Assembly (NCBI GenBank): GCA_964565645.1 | Contig: CAZMFQ010000004.1 | Location: 124,001 to 188,000, forward strand | Direction of reading: 5' to 3' | Length of the DNA stretch: 64,000 nucleotides | DNA from: JAHIQC01 sp964565645 | Lineage (GTDB): Bacteria > Actinomycetota > Coriobacteriia > Anaerosomatales > JAHIQC01 | Part shown: positions 31,737-39,965 of the stretch, in pieces | How positions within the stretch are numbered: position 1 is the first letter of the stretch | Layout: each line of letters begins with the position of its first letter | Notes under the pieces: model-generated | What the model was told of the DNA's origin: nothing | Seen by the model: the letters and a program-made list of their open reading frames with translations, nothing else | The model's database searches: none | Translations under genes and position numbers: made by a program

Positions 31737-32591
31737 ATGCCTGACGTAGAGAGCTCCCCTCCCATAGGCCTCGCGGCTTCTCTCGACATCGCGATGACGC
31801 TGCACGGATGCGCCTCGCCCGATGAAGGGATCCGGTCGCTCAGCGACCGCATGGCCTCAGCGATCTTCGATCGGTTCGCCGAGGAGAGCCGCGACGAACG
31901 CTCCTCGCGCTACCTCACCGAACTCACCGCGGCGCTCTGGGCCGCATCGATGGCGCTCGTGGAGGCCCGCGCGGCCGCGCTCGCGCGCCTGACGGATACC
32001 CGCTCGGCCTACACCAAGTCACGGCAGGCGCTCGACCGGCTCGTGGGCGTCGGCTCTCTCGGCGCCACCGGCTGGCTCGCCAGGATCGGCGGACTCGTTG
32101 CCGGCTTCAGCCTCACCCAGATCGTGGGCGAGATCATGGAGCACGAGGAGGAGGTCTCCGTCGTCGTCAACGAGTCGGGCGCGCTGTTCCGCGAGATCGA
32201 GATCGGGATCGTGACCGAGATCCGCGAACCGGAGTTCGAGATCATGCTCGCGCTCTCGCTGCTCATGGCCGTGATCGCGGCCGTGGCCGTGGGCATGTTC
32301 CTGCGCTGGTACCGGACGCGCCGCATCGGCAAGCTGACACAGGAGCTCGACCGCGTGCAGGCCGAGGTCACCGCCGAGGCGGAGGCCCGCCGGACCGAGA
32401 CCACCGGCCGGCTCGTGCGCACGCTCGTGTGCGTCATGGAGCGCCATTACCCGGGCGCGGCCGCCGAGGAGATCGCGTCGGTCCTGGGCGCCACCTGTGA
32501 CGTCGACGACCTGCTCGCCGGCGCATGCGACGACGCGGTGACTTCATTCGCCCAGCGCCATATCGCCGCCAACCCGTTCGAAGCGGTGTAG
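31737..32591 (+). CDS. Hypothetical membrane-associated protein
   Basis: 284 residues without a recognised family. The N-terminal half is alpha-helical and Ala-rich (TAALWAASMALVEARAAALARL); hydrophobic segments are GSLGATGWLARIGGLVAGFSL and FEIMLALSLLMAVIAAVAVGMFL. A charged helix follows (KLTQELDRVQAEVTAEAEARR), possibly a coiled coil. ATG 31737 is chosen because TACAAT, a possible -10 box, lies only about eight bases upstream, which would give a leaderless or near-leaderless transcript; an upstream in-frame start would begin before that box. Function unknown. Confidence 0.65.
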   Translation: MPDVESSPPIGLAASLDIAMTLHGCASPDEGIRSLSDRMASAIFDRFAEESRDERSSRYLTELTAALWAASMALVEARAAALARLTDTRSAYTKSRQALDRLVGVGSLGATGWLARIGGLVAGFSLTQIVGEIMEHEEEVSVVVNESGALFREIEIGIVTEIREPEFEIMLALSLLMAVIAAVAVGMFLRWYRTRRIGKLTQELDRVQAEVTAEAEARRTETTGRLVRTLVCVMERHYPGAAAEEIASVLGATCDVDDLLAGACDDAVTSFAQRHIAANPFEAV

Positions 32592-32657
32592 CGGCGCCAC
32601 AGCGGCGGTCGGGCCCGGTATAGAACCTGGATAGCGGCGGGCGTCATTCTCACGTAC

Positions 32658-33614
32658 ATGGATCCGCCGCCCGACACGACCACACTCGCCTGCGCGTGGG
32701 AGACCTGGCTCGCGTACCGCTGCTGCGGCGCGCGTCCGCTGCGCGCATCGACGCTCTCGGACTACCGATGCGTCTGGCGCTGTCACCTCGCGCCGCATCT
32801 GGCCGATACGCCGCTTTCCGCCATCGACGGCGCGCTCATCGCACGGACGGTCGTGGCCCTCTCCTGTGCAGGGGTCAGTCCGAGGCGGCTCGCCAAGGTG
32901 CTCATCCCGCTTCGGGCGTGCCTGCGCTGGCATTACCGCATGGGGAGCTTCCCGCGCGACCCGGGGCCGTGGTTCGACGCCTCTCCCCCGCCTGCCGAGG
33001 AACGCACCATCCTTTCGATGGCGCAGATCGAGGCACTGCTCGCCGCGCTGCCGGAGTTCTACCGGCCGATGATCGCGTTCGCGGCCTACACCGGCGTGCG
33101 CTTAGGCGAGCTTCGCGCGCTCACGTGGGACGACGTGGACCTGACGGCCCGCACGGCGCTCGTGAGCAAGTCGATGTTCCTGAACGAGCTGCAGCCCTCG
33201 ACCAAGACCGGTTTCGACCGTACCGTGCCGATCCCGGCGCACATCGCGGAGATGCTCGTGGCCTGGCGTGAGGTGTGTCCGCGATCGCCCGAGCACTGGC
33301 TGTTTCCCAAGCCCAACGGCCGCGTGCTCGACGGCAACTCGTTTCGCAAGGACACCTGGCGCCCGGCGGTGCGGCGCGCGGGGCTGCCCGAGGGCCTGCG
33401 CATCCACGACCTCCGGCACACGAGCGCGTCACTCTACCTGCAGCACGGGGCGACGGTGCGTGAGGTCATGGAGATCCATGGCTGGCGGCAGATGGAGACC
33501 GCACTGCGCTACCTGCACACGTGTGAGTCGCTGAACCTGGCAGCCGACCGGCTCTCGGCTGCTCGGAGCGCGGCGACGGAGACGGCGGATGGTACGACGG
33601 CGCGCCCGCCATAA
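32658..33614 (+). CDS. Tyrosine recombinase/integrase (XerD/phage integrase family)
   Basis: 318 residues with an N-terminal SAM-like core-binding domain (about 1-105) and a complete catalytic domain: R148 in TGVRLGELRALTWDD, a beta-hairpin lysine in STKTGFDRTVPI, H250-x-x-R253 in IHDLRHTSAS, HGW and nucleophile Y285 (ALRYLHT). It cuts and rejoins DNA at specific sites in the cytoplasm. It lies 1.9 kb before the defence island but in DNA of host-like composition, so it may be either the island's integrase or a resident recombinase. No attachment site was found beside it. Confidence 0.92.
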   Translation: MDPPPDTTTLACAWETWLAYRCCGARPLRASTLSDYRCVWRCHLAPHLADTPLSAIDGALIARTVVALSCAGVSPRRLAKVLIPLRACLRWHYRMGSFPRDPGPWFDASPPPAEERTILSMAQIEALLAALPEFYRPMIAFAAYTGVRLGELRALTWDDVDLTARTALVSKSMFLNELQPSTKTGFDRTVPIPAHIAEMLVAWREVCPRSPEHWLFPKPNGRVLDGNSFRKDTWRPAVRRAGLPEGLRIHDLRHTSASLYLQHGATVREVMEIHGWRQMETALRYLHTCESLNLAADRLSAARSAATETADGTTARPP

Positions 33615-33618
33615 GGGG

Positions 33619-33653
33619 TATACTCCTTCTTAGCACTACCGTTCGGCACTACC
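33619..33653 (+). promoter_or_regulatory. Promoter/operator of the first VapBC-type pair
   Basis: TATACT (33619-33624) is a good -10 box. Two direct copies of GCACTACC (33633-33640, 33646-33653) lie just downstream, where an RHH antitoxin-toxin complex would block transcription. AGAAAGG is the ribosome site six bases before the ATG. Confidence 0.55.
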
Positions 33654-33666
33654 AGAAAGGCGCATC

Positions 33667-33951
33667 ATGGCCAAAGTCAACGTATCGCTCCCCGACGAGC
33701 TGCTCGAGCAGGTCGATATCCTCGCCGAGCAGCTCGATCGCTCCCGCAGCGGACTCGTCCAGGAGGCGACGGCGCACTACGTCGCGCACCTCGAGGAGAA
33801 GATCGCTGCCGAGGAGCGGCGCGAGAGCATCCTCAAAGCGATGGCGGACGCGCGCGAGATCGCGAAGGTCGCGCACCCCGGGATGGACGTCACTGAGATC
33901 ATCCGGCGCGACCGCGACAACGACTACAAGCCCTGGAGCGTCGATGAGTGA
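33667..33951 (+). CDS. Ribbon-helix-helix antitoxin
   Basis: 94 residues opening with MAKVNVSLPDELLEQVDILAE, the ribbon and first helix of an RHH (CopG/Arc-type) DNA-binding domain, then SRSGLVQEATAHYV and a charged toxin-binding tail ending KPWSVDE. It should neutralise the downstream PIN toxin and autoregulate the operon through the GCACTACC repeats. The end overlaps the toxin start by eight bases. Confidence 0.88.
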   Translation: MAKVNVSLPDELLEQVDILAEQLDRSRSGLVQEATAHYVAHLEEKIAAEERRESILKAMADAREIAKVAHPGMDVTEIIRRDRDNDYKPWSVDE

Positions 33952-34363
33952 GTCGATCGTGAGGCGAGTGGTCGATACGTCGGTGACGACCAAATGGTTC
34001 GTGGCAGAGCGCGAGTCACACGTTGCCGAATCCTGGGGGCTGCTCCAGGATCACCTGGCGGGTGCGGCAGTACTGGCGTCACCCGCCCATATGCGTCTCG
34101 AGGTGCTGAATGCGCTCAAGCAGCGACGCTTCCACGGAGACGAACTGATGCGCGTTGCGGACGTTCTTGAGGGCTTCCGACTCGAGTGGCATCCCCTCGA
34201 CGCCGGGCTAGCCCGAGCGGCGGGTTCGATCTCGGCCGAGTACGGGCTCACGCTCTACGACGCCGCCTTCGCGGCGCTCGCGGTCGAACTGGACTGCGAA
34301 CTCGTGACCGCGGACCGCCGGCTCGCTGCGTGCGGGGCGTGTCGGACGCGGCTGCTGGGGTGA
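33944..34363 (+). CDS. PIN-domain ribonuclease toxin (VapC-like)
   Basis: 139 residues with acidic PIN residues in VVDTSVTTKWF, RLEVLNALKQR, TLYDAAFAALA and VTADRRLA. PIN toxins cleave tRNA or rRNA using divalent metal. Overlaps the antitoxin gene by eight bases, the usual order for VapBC. It converges with the next gene four bases later, with no visible terminator. It is one of three PIN modules in the window; the pairs at 49.1 and 55.9 kb are only distantly similar. Confidence 0.9.
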   Translation: MSESIVRRVVDTSVTTKWFVAERESHVAESWGLLQDHLAGAAVLASPAHMRLEVLNALKQRRFHGDELMRVADVLEGFRLEWHPLDAGLARAAGSISAEYGLTLYDAAFAALAVELDCELVTADRRLAACGACRTRLLG

Positions 34364-34367
34364 GGCG

Positions 34368-35270
34368 TCAGAACCCGTCCAGACTCGTGAACAGGAACAC
34401 GCCCGCAAAGATGATGACCGCCATGACGACGAAGAACCCGAACGTCCCAAGCATCACCCACAGCTCCATGTAAGGGTTCCGCGCCCGCAGTCGCATCATG
34501 AGAAGCTCAGACGAAGACAACTCGTCCGTGATCGCCGGCGCGGGCAGCGCTTCGGCGACCTGGAGGATCCGCATGAGGTCGTCGAGCCAGAGCCGTGCCT
34601 GCTCTGCCGTGATGTCCAGGCCGAACATCCGCCGGTTCCCCGAGAGCAGCAGTTGAAGGGTACCCGGCCTGAGCAGGACCTGCTGCCGGGTGAAGATGGT
34701 GCTGCCGAGCGCGGTGAGACGTCGAAGCGCGTCTGTGGCCGTTGGATCGGCCAGAAGAGAGCGCGTCCAGGCTTCATCGGCAGGGAACACCTGAAGCGCT
34801 GCAAGTTGCGGGTCCGCAAGCGCGATGGGCTGCTTGCCTGCCATGCCGGCCAACAGACTCGTGTCTGACTGCCACTGGGTGATGCCGAAACGGGTGGCGA
34901 GAGGCGTGCTCACCTCGACCGCGAGGTAGGGTCCTCGCCACAGGTAGACGTCCACCTGCCTGCCATAGAGGGTCCCGTGATACTGGCGGAAGTAGGACAT
35001 GTAGGCCTTGCCTTCGAGCCCCAACGGCACGAAGAGCGCGTCGAGCGCTGCCGCTCTGCGCCTGACCGTCCGCACGAACCAGGCGCCGCCGAGGAGAAAG
35101 GGGCCCAGCCAGATGAGCGCGGTGAGACAGAGTGCCCATGGCTGGAAATCGAGACTCGTCACAAGCAGCAGCGTCGCCATCACGAGCAACAGCCCGAGCG
35201 GAAGCCCGATGGCGACCGCGACCAGGTAGATCACGACCCCTCGGCCGCAGCCTCTCCCTGCATCACGCAC
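34368..35270 (-). CDS. Hypothetical membrane protein with N- and C-terminal helices
   Basis: 300 residues. Two helices at the N-terminus (VVIYLVAVAIGLPLGLLLVMATLLLV and LCLTALIWLGPFLLGGAWFV), a soluble central domain of about 170 residues with many hydrophobic-basic alternations, and one helix at the C-terminus (LWVMLGTFGFFVVMAVIIFAGVFLF). No recognised motif. GTG 35270 is the only plausible start in the frame near the first helix, and no clear ribosome site is seen. It lies just outside the low-GC island and contains a GCCGAGGA motif, so it is probably resident. Confidence 0.65.
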   Translation of the reverse strand: MRDAGRGCGRGVVIYLVAVAIGLPLGLLLVMATLLLVTSLDFQPWALCLTALIWLGPFLLGGAWFVRTVRRRAAALDALFVPLGLEGKAYMSYFRQYHGTLYGRQVDVYLWRGPYLAVEVSTPLATRFGITQWQSDTSLLAGMAGKQPIALADPQLAALQVFPADEAWTRSLLADPTATDALRRLTALGSTIFTRQQVLLRPGTLQLLLSGNRRMFGLDITAEQARLWLDDLMRILQVAEALPAPAITDELSSSELLMMRLRARNPYMELWVMLGTFGFFVVMAVIIFAGVFLFTSLDGF

Positions 35271-35501
35271 GATAGTCGCGATGACGACCCCCTGCTCATC
35301 CGGGCGATCTCGGCCTCAGGGGCAGTATAGCCGAGGACGTGAGGGCCGCCCCACCGATCAAGACGTAGCTGTCCTCGAACCCCGCGAAACGCTCGCGGAA
35401 GACATACAGCCCCCTTGCGCGTGACACCTCGCATCACAGGGAAACGTGAGCAAGCTTTCGCTGGATCGGGCGCATGAGCTCGTCAGATATCTGGACGCAC
35501 C

Positions 35502-36380
35502 CTAGCCGGACGACTCGCTCAGATCGGCAATCAGTTGCCGAACCTCCCACTCATCTCCTCTGCTGCAGCGCCCTACCCTCTCTTCAACTGCATCAAACTC
35601 GCCGATGAAGACGAATCGTCGCCTGACCTGTTCGATCCAATGCGGAACGTCGACTGGTGTAGTCAGGTAGCCGATTGCTTCTGGCTGGAACTCGGAGTCA
35701 GCGCGCGACCTTAGGATTTCGTTGGGATCGAAGGGGGATGTGCCGAGACCGTCCTCAATCACGTCGCACCAGATCTTGAGCACTAGAAGTCGACGCACCA
35801 TGCTTTCATCGAATGGGCGCTGCGCTATCCATGCGAGGTCGTACAGGTCTCGAGCGAGACTCGCTCTCCGGTACCGAGCGAGCTTCTCGGCAATCATCTC
35901 TTCCATCGCCGCAACAGGGATTGCGCTGACAGCAAAGTCGTAGCGTCGGTGGATCGGCAGTGGGATCGCACCCATGCTGCGCGCCGGCAACCACAGCGAT
36001 CGCCGGCCCAGATCCAGCCGCGCCGGAACCTCAGATTCGCCAAAGGGGCTCGTCATCGTGAGACGCATCCGCCTGGTACCGTCGATGGGATCGATGCCGA
36101 ATCCAAAGGGACCTACCTGCGCACCATCGATGAGCTCCGCCATGAGCTCCGCTGAAGCGTCCTCGACGCCGGCAAAATCCAAGTCCGTGGAGAACCGGCC
36201 CGCATTGCCGGCCCAGAACTTGCGAATCGCGGTACCCCCCTTCAGCGCGATTCCGAGCTCAAACACACCCTGCCGGCGTAGGTATTCCAGGAGATGATCT
36301 TGCGCAACGTCGATAATCGCGGGGCCCCTGCCGCCCCTGCGCCCTTGGTAGTGCCTAACGAGATGCCCCTCGGTTATCAC
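35502..36380 (-). CDS. AbiEii-type nucleotidyltransferase toxin (type IV TA)
   Basis: 292 residues. The nucleotidyltransferase signature is clear: GG at 48-49 in ALKGGTAIRKFW and D66/D68 in GRFSTDLDF. Later motifs SAIPVAAMEEMIAEKLARYRR and ARDLYDLAWIA match the AbiEii/DUF1814 family, whose members block growth, in some cases by adding nucleotides to tRNA acceptor ends, and give abortive phage resistance. The ATG overlaps the antitoxin stop as ATGA (36377-36380). Length is typical. Confidence 0.92.
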   Translation of the reverse strand: MITEGHLVRHYQGRRGGRGPAIIDVAQDHLLEYLRRQGVFELGIALKGGTAIRKFWAGNAGRFSTDLDFAGVEDASAELMAELIDGAQVGPFGFGIDPIDGTRRMRLTMTSPFGESEVPARLDLGRRSLWLPARSMGAIPLPIHRRYDFAVSAIPVAAMEEMIAEKLARYRRASLARDLYDLAWIAQRPFDESMVRRLLVLKIWCDVIEDGLGTSPFDPNEILRSRADSEFQPEAIGYLTTPVDVPHWIEQVRRRFVFIGEFDAVEERVGRCSRGDEWEVRQLIADLSESSG

Positions 36381-37168
36381 GGTCGATCGGACTCCATCCC
36401 GGTTGAATCGATGACGTCGTACGCCTGTGAGTAGGTGCCCGTCCGCCGTCTTGCCCCCAGATAGTACGGGCCCTCACCATCCGGGGCCTTACTCAGAAGC
36501 TGCCCGGATAGTTCCGTGCGTCCGGCGCGGTCTGCCAGATACGCCGCCCGAGACCAAGCACTCCGTGGTCTGCCGAGGAGTTCGGACAGGAGCAACCCTG
36601 GTGACACCTCGGCGAAGGCCTGACCCAGCCATTCACCAGCATTGGGCCAGTCGCGGAACCCTGAGGGGCGCGCCGCCATATACGCGAGCAGTGTTTCCGC
36701 CGACCAGACAGGGAGGCCGGCTTTGTACAACACGGGTGAACGTGGAGTCCATTGCACGAGCCGGAACCCAGAAAGCGACTTGGGCAGGCGCTCGCCATCT
36801 GGCGCACCGATGACTTCCCGGTCAGGACGTCTACTCGCGAGGCCGAGCAGGTACGCAGCGGACTCAGCGGCCACAGTGAATGGTCGATCCGCGTTCACAG
36901 CGAGCACCGCCCTGAGCTCGATGAAGGAGTCTCCCGATCCAAATGCACCCGCCCGAGCTGCGGGCGCAAACTCCCACACGCCCCGAGTCTTGAGATCCAG
37001 CAGCCAACCGCTCTCGCGAAGTCGCCGCACAACGAGATCGGCCGGCCATGCGACGCCCGCCTGTATTGAGTAGTCGCGAATCACTTCCGCCGTGACAAGC
37101 GCTGGCTGATCTAGCTCAAGCAGTTCAAGCAGCGGTGCGAGTGTGGCGGTGATGGTTCTGACTGTCAT
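36377..37168 (-). CDS. AbiEi-type antitoxin/transcriptional repressor
   Basis: 263 residues: an N-terminal winged-helix region (LLELLELDQPALVTAEVIRDYSIQAGV to VRRLRESGWLL) and a C-terminal antitoxin domain (LRAVLAVNADRPFTVAAESAAYLLGL), as in AbiEi of type IV systems, where the protein counters the toxin without binding it stably and represses its own promoter. ATG 37168 is chosen since AAGGTG lies six bases upstream; GTG 37177 is in frame but without such a site. Operator-like inverted repeats lie at 37185-37261. Confidence 0.88.
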   Translation of the reverse strand: MTVRTITATLAPLLELLELDQPALVTAEVIRDYSIQAGVAWPADLVVRRLRESGWLLDLKTRGVWEFAPAARAGAFGSGDSFIELRAVLAVNADRPFTVAAESAAYLLGLASRRPDREVIGAPDGERLPKSLSGFRLVQWTPRSPVLYKAGLPVWSAETLLAYMAARPSGFRDWPNAGEWLGQAFAEVSPGLLLSELLGRPRSAWSRAAYLADRAGRTELSGQLLSKAPDGEGPYYLGARRRTGTYSQAYDVIDSTGMESDRP

Positions 37169-37619
37169 TCTTGACACCTTTTCTGTCTCAATAGGACATC
37201 ATATGTGTACCTAATGACAGCACAATTGTCAATTTCAACATCTATCTTGTCATTTTGAGACGGAATAGATGTGTAGAACGACAATTGACGACTACACGTC
37301 TCTTTGCGGACGTTTGGTTCTCTTTGGTCCGTAAAGTGCCCTCAGGGTCAGGCAAGCGGGGGGGGGTGACTAGCGCGCTTGAGGCACGACGGCATAGGGA
37401 TTCGTTGAGTGACCGGTGTCTCGGTGAGAAGAATGGTGATGCTATCAAGTGACCTGCTGCCAGCGTCGTCAAGCAAGATCACCGAGCTCGGCCCCCCCGG
37501 CCTCACGCAAGTGGGGATGTGGAGCAGGTTCGCGCAAGGAATTCGATGCGGCGAAATGCGTATTCGAGCACTTGATGCATGCAAGGGCGCGATCGCAGAC
37601 GGCACGTCCAGATGATCGA
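37169..37619. other. 451-base gap between the AbiE operon and the vsr-dcm-GHKL operon
   Basis: The first 95 bases hold the AbiE promoter and operator. The remainder contains a G-run (GGGGGGGG near 37361) and a short open frame at 37409-37615 with no start signal or recognisable product. No terminator, insertion sequence or RNA gene was recognised. Confidence 0.5.
37185..37261 (-). promoter_or_regulatory. AbiE promoter with flanking inverted repeats
   Basis: On the minus strand TTGACA (37227-37232) and TACACA (37204-37209) are 17 bases apart. GTCTCAATAGGACA (37185-37198) is matched by GTCTCAAAATGACA on the other strand (37248-37261), so the promoter sits between inverted repeats, as known for AbiEi autorepression. 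Confidence 0.6.
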
Positions 37620-38552
37620 CTAGACAGTGGCTCGAACAAAGTGGGGGAAATATCGATGGAACATGGCGTACTGCTCCATCTTGCCCTCGGACTTCTGCTG
37701 GTCTCTGTCAATCAGGTAGCCGAGTGTCTTAACGAGCGCTGCCCCCGAATGCACTTGAGGAAGATGCGGCGCAAGGGCCAGCCTCTCCTTGGTGCTCAAC
37801 TCCGGCAAGTCGATCCATGTGGGTGGCGACCAATTCAAGTTCGCGAACTCCCAGCCATCGAACTTCGTCTTCACCGCTGGAACCTCGTCATCTGAACACA
37901 CTAGTCCGGTGACTGTCACCATCGGTACCCCATCCGCGTAGCGGAACGAGCACAACGGCTGAAATCGCCAGCCGGCGGTAGCGGGGAGGGCCCTTTCGGC
38001 CGCGATTCGGACCATACGCTGAACGAAGTTCGAGAAGTGCTCGACCGTGACTGGGGCCTCATCGCCCTCAGGGAGGACCGCATCAAACGTTGCACGGAAG
38101 TTGTCCCATTTGCCATCCACATCCAAGGGGGCGGCCTTGAGCGTTATCTTCACGAGACTCTCAGGGGCCGCCCTGTCGAGCACCGCCTGAAAGTCCTCGA
38201 ACATGCTGAATCGTAGTCCGGTGTAGTCCAGCCAAAACACCGCCGGTTTGTCACCCTCATCGTACGTCGAGATGAATGACTTGAAGTCCGTATTCTGCAG
38301 AGCGATGGACCCGCAGGGCAGGTTGAACTTCTGTCTCTTGAATGTCTCCTCGTCCCTTTCCAAAGAGACCATCCCGATCTCCGGGCAAAGATCGTAGAGC
38401 AGTCGAAAGTCCTCGAGGTAGGGGCCGCCCAGACTGTAGTAGGTGTACTCGGAGAGACCGCCGGCTCGGTCCGCCACCCTTCGTATGACATCGATGAGAA
38501 GGAGTCTGTCCACCATCTTGTTGAGGCGAAGGTGATAGGGCGGATGCTTCAT
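37620..38552 (-). CDS. Putative class I methyltransferase-like protein paired with GHKL ATPase
   Basis: 310 residues, family not firmly recognised. A Rossmann-like methyltransferase pattern is suggested by YYSLGGPYLEDFRLLYDL (glycine motif), VSLERDEE (acidic end of strand 2), NTDFKSF and VFWLDYTG (motif IV position). The C-terminal half (SFRYADGVPMVTVTGLV to LNWSPPTWIDLP) looks like a separate beta-rich domain. ATG 38552 overlaps the ATPase stop as ATGA, so the two are strictly coupled; the longer upstream frame is rejected. Last gene of the vsr-dcm-GHKL operon. It may modify or sense DNA or RNA ends; function is inferred only from context. Confidence 0.55.
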   Translation of the reverse strand: MKHPPYHLRLNKMVDRLLLIDVIRRVADRAGGLSEYTYYSLGGPYLEDFRLLYDLCPEIGMVSLERDEETFKRQKFNLPCGSIALQNTDFKSFISTYDEGDKPAVFWLDYTGLRFSMFEDFQAVLDRAAPESLVKITLKAAPLDVDGKWDNFRATFDAVLPEGDEAPVTVEHFSNFVQRMVRIAAERALPATAGWRFQPLCSFRYADGVPMVTVTGLVCSDDEVPAVKTKFDGWEFANLNWSPPTWIDLPELSTKERLALAPHLPQVHSGAALVKTLGYLIDRDQQKSEGKMEQYAMFHRYFPHFVRATV

Positions 38553-39958
38553 TCCGATGCCTCCTGCGCGAACAAGTCGAAACACTTCTCACCAACGACC
38601 GATGGATCAATATCTGGGTCGTCAAAGAGATAGTCCGCCACTGTTCGTATGTCATCGAGTTCCCTCACGAAGGAGATCCGACGCCTGCGCGGGTCGATCT
38701 TCTGAGGCTGTGGGAGTGCGGGCTTGAACTGCTGGCCGGCCCCGGGCGCCCGTCTAGTTGTCGAGAAGTGCAGCTGATCAGACGCTGCCTTCAGTTCAGC
38801 GAACTGCATAGTTGGCGCGTCATGAACTCTCGACTCTTCTGCCTTTCCCTTCCACTTGTTCGTGTAGTCGATGAAGATCGCCATGCCCTCACGCATCTTG
38901 TTCTTCACCTGCAGGTAGAGCGGCGAGGACGCATCGATTCCGCGTTTCGTTGTCGTCGTCGGCAACATGGAAGCGTCGTTTGCTCGAAACTCAACAATCC
39001 CGGAGATGGCTATGAACTGATTGTGGTACCGGGGAACACCCGCCTCGCCCCAACCAGTCAGTTCACTTCTGTCGCAGTACACCACAGCTCGGTCGTTGCA
39101 GACGATCGTCCAACCTGCCTCAAGCGAAGAACGACGTGTCTCTTCTTGGGCCCCGAGACTCTCAGCTTCGGACGGAATGGCGCCCGTGAATCCCACAGCC
39201 ATGAAGACAGAAACGCCATCGCATTCGGTCTTGAAGATGAACGGACGGATTGCCGGTTCCGACTTGCTCGCGGGAGCGAACATCAGTTTCGTTGGCCTGG
39301 GTTCGACGCGCTCGCCGTTGATCCTCACGACAAACCCCTTCGCAATGATGAAAGCGTACTGGGTCGCGATCATCCGATACAGGTCGGAGGAGAAGGACTC
39401 GCGGTCCTTGCCGAGCCTGGCCCTGATACCGGGGTGTAGTCGTGTGACTTTGATCGTTGTCCCATTGACGTCAAGCCCCCCGTTAAGACGCCGCACAGGG
39501 ATCGTCCATTCCTTCTCATCACTGATCCACGCCGGGGAGATGCTTACCTCATATGCCTCGCCGGAATGTTGCGTCAAGATGCGGCAGTCTTCGCCCAACT
39601 TGAACATTGCTCGCTTCATCCCGATTCCGTAGACGCCGACTGAGCCGGGGACTTCCGAGGGGGCATCATCTGCCCGGCCCATTCGAAACGCGTAGTCATG
39701 CAACGACCAAGGTATCCCCCCACAGTTGTCGGCTATTGAGAAAGTGTCCTCGTCGAACTCGATCTCGGCCTGATAGCCGGCGTACGGCACGGCATCAGCC
39801 TCCGCTGCCCCCGTGCGGAGTATCCCATCAACGCAGTTGTCGAGCAGGTCGAGGATTGCGTCCTCTAGGCCGATATCCCTGGTTAGCATGCGCACAAAGA
39901 AGGACTTGACGGGAATGGCGCTCACGGTCAGGTTCGCGTTGTTCTTTGGAGCTCCCAA
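38549..39958 (-). CDS. GHKL (Bergerat-fold) ATPase, MORC/MutL/HSP90-like, in an R-M operon
   Basis: 469 residues. The Bergerat ATP site is intact: E32 and D40-N41 in LEDAILDLLDN, D77-N78-x-G-G in SIADNCGGIP and the G2 loop VYGIGMKRA (about 109-117). An S5-like second domain with a conserved TTTTKRGID lysine segment follows, then a Lys/Arg-rich tail (KIDPRRRRISF). Such ATPases, related to MutL and eukaryotic MORC, are known in prokaryotic restriction-modification neighbourhoods, where they may clamp or remodel DNA. The start is TTG with GAGG five bases upstream, seven bases after the methyltransferase stop. Confidence 0.85.
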   Translation of the reverse strand: MGAPKNNANLTVSAIPVKSFFVRMLTRDIGLEDAILDLLDNCVDGILRTGAAEADAVPYAGYQAEIEFDEDTFSIADNCGGIPWSLHDYAFRMGRADDAPSEVPGSVGVYGIGMKRAMFKLGEDCRILTQHSGEAYEVSISPAWISDEKEWTIPVRRLNGGLDVNGTTIKVTRLHPGIRARLGKDRESFSSDLYRMIATQYAFIIAKGFVVRINGERVEPRPTKLMFAPASKSEPAIRPFIFKTECDGVSVFMAVGFTGAIPSEAESLGAQEETRRSSLEAGWTIVCNDRAVVYCDRSELTGWGEAGVPRYHNQFIAISGIVEFRANDASMLPTTTTKRGIDASSPLYLQVKNKMREGMAIFIDYTNKWKGKAEESRVHDAPTMQFAELKAASDQLHFSTTRRAPGAGQQFKPALPQPQKIDPRRRRISFVRELDDIRTVADYLFDDPDIDPSVVGEKCFDLFAQEASE

Positions 39959-39965
39959 TTCGACC

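Noticed and set aside
37409..37615. Possible 68-residue gene in the AbiE/R-M gap
   Set aside because: No ribosome site, no domain and several overlapping frames of similar length; not enough support.
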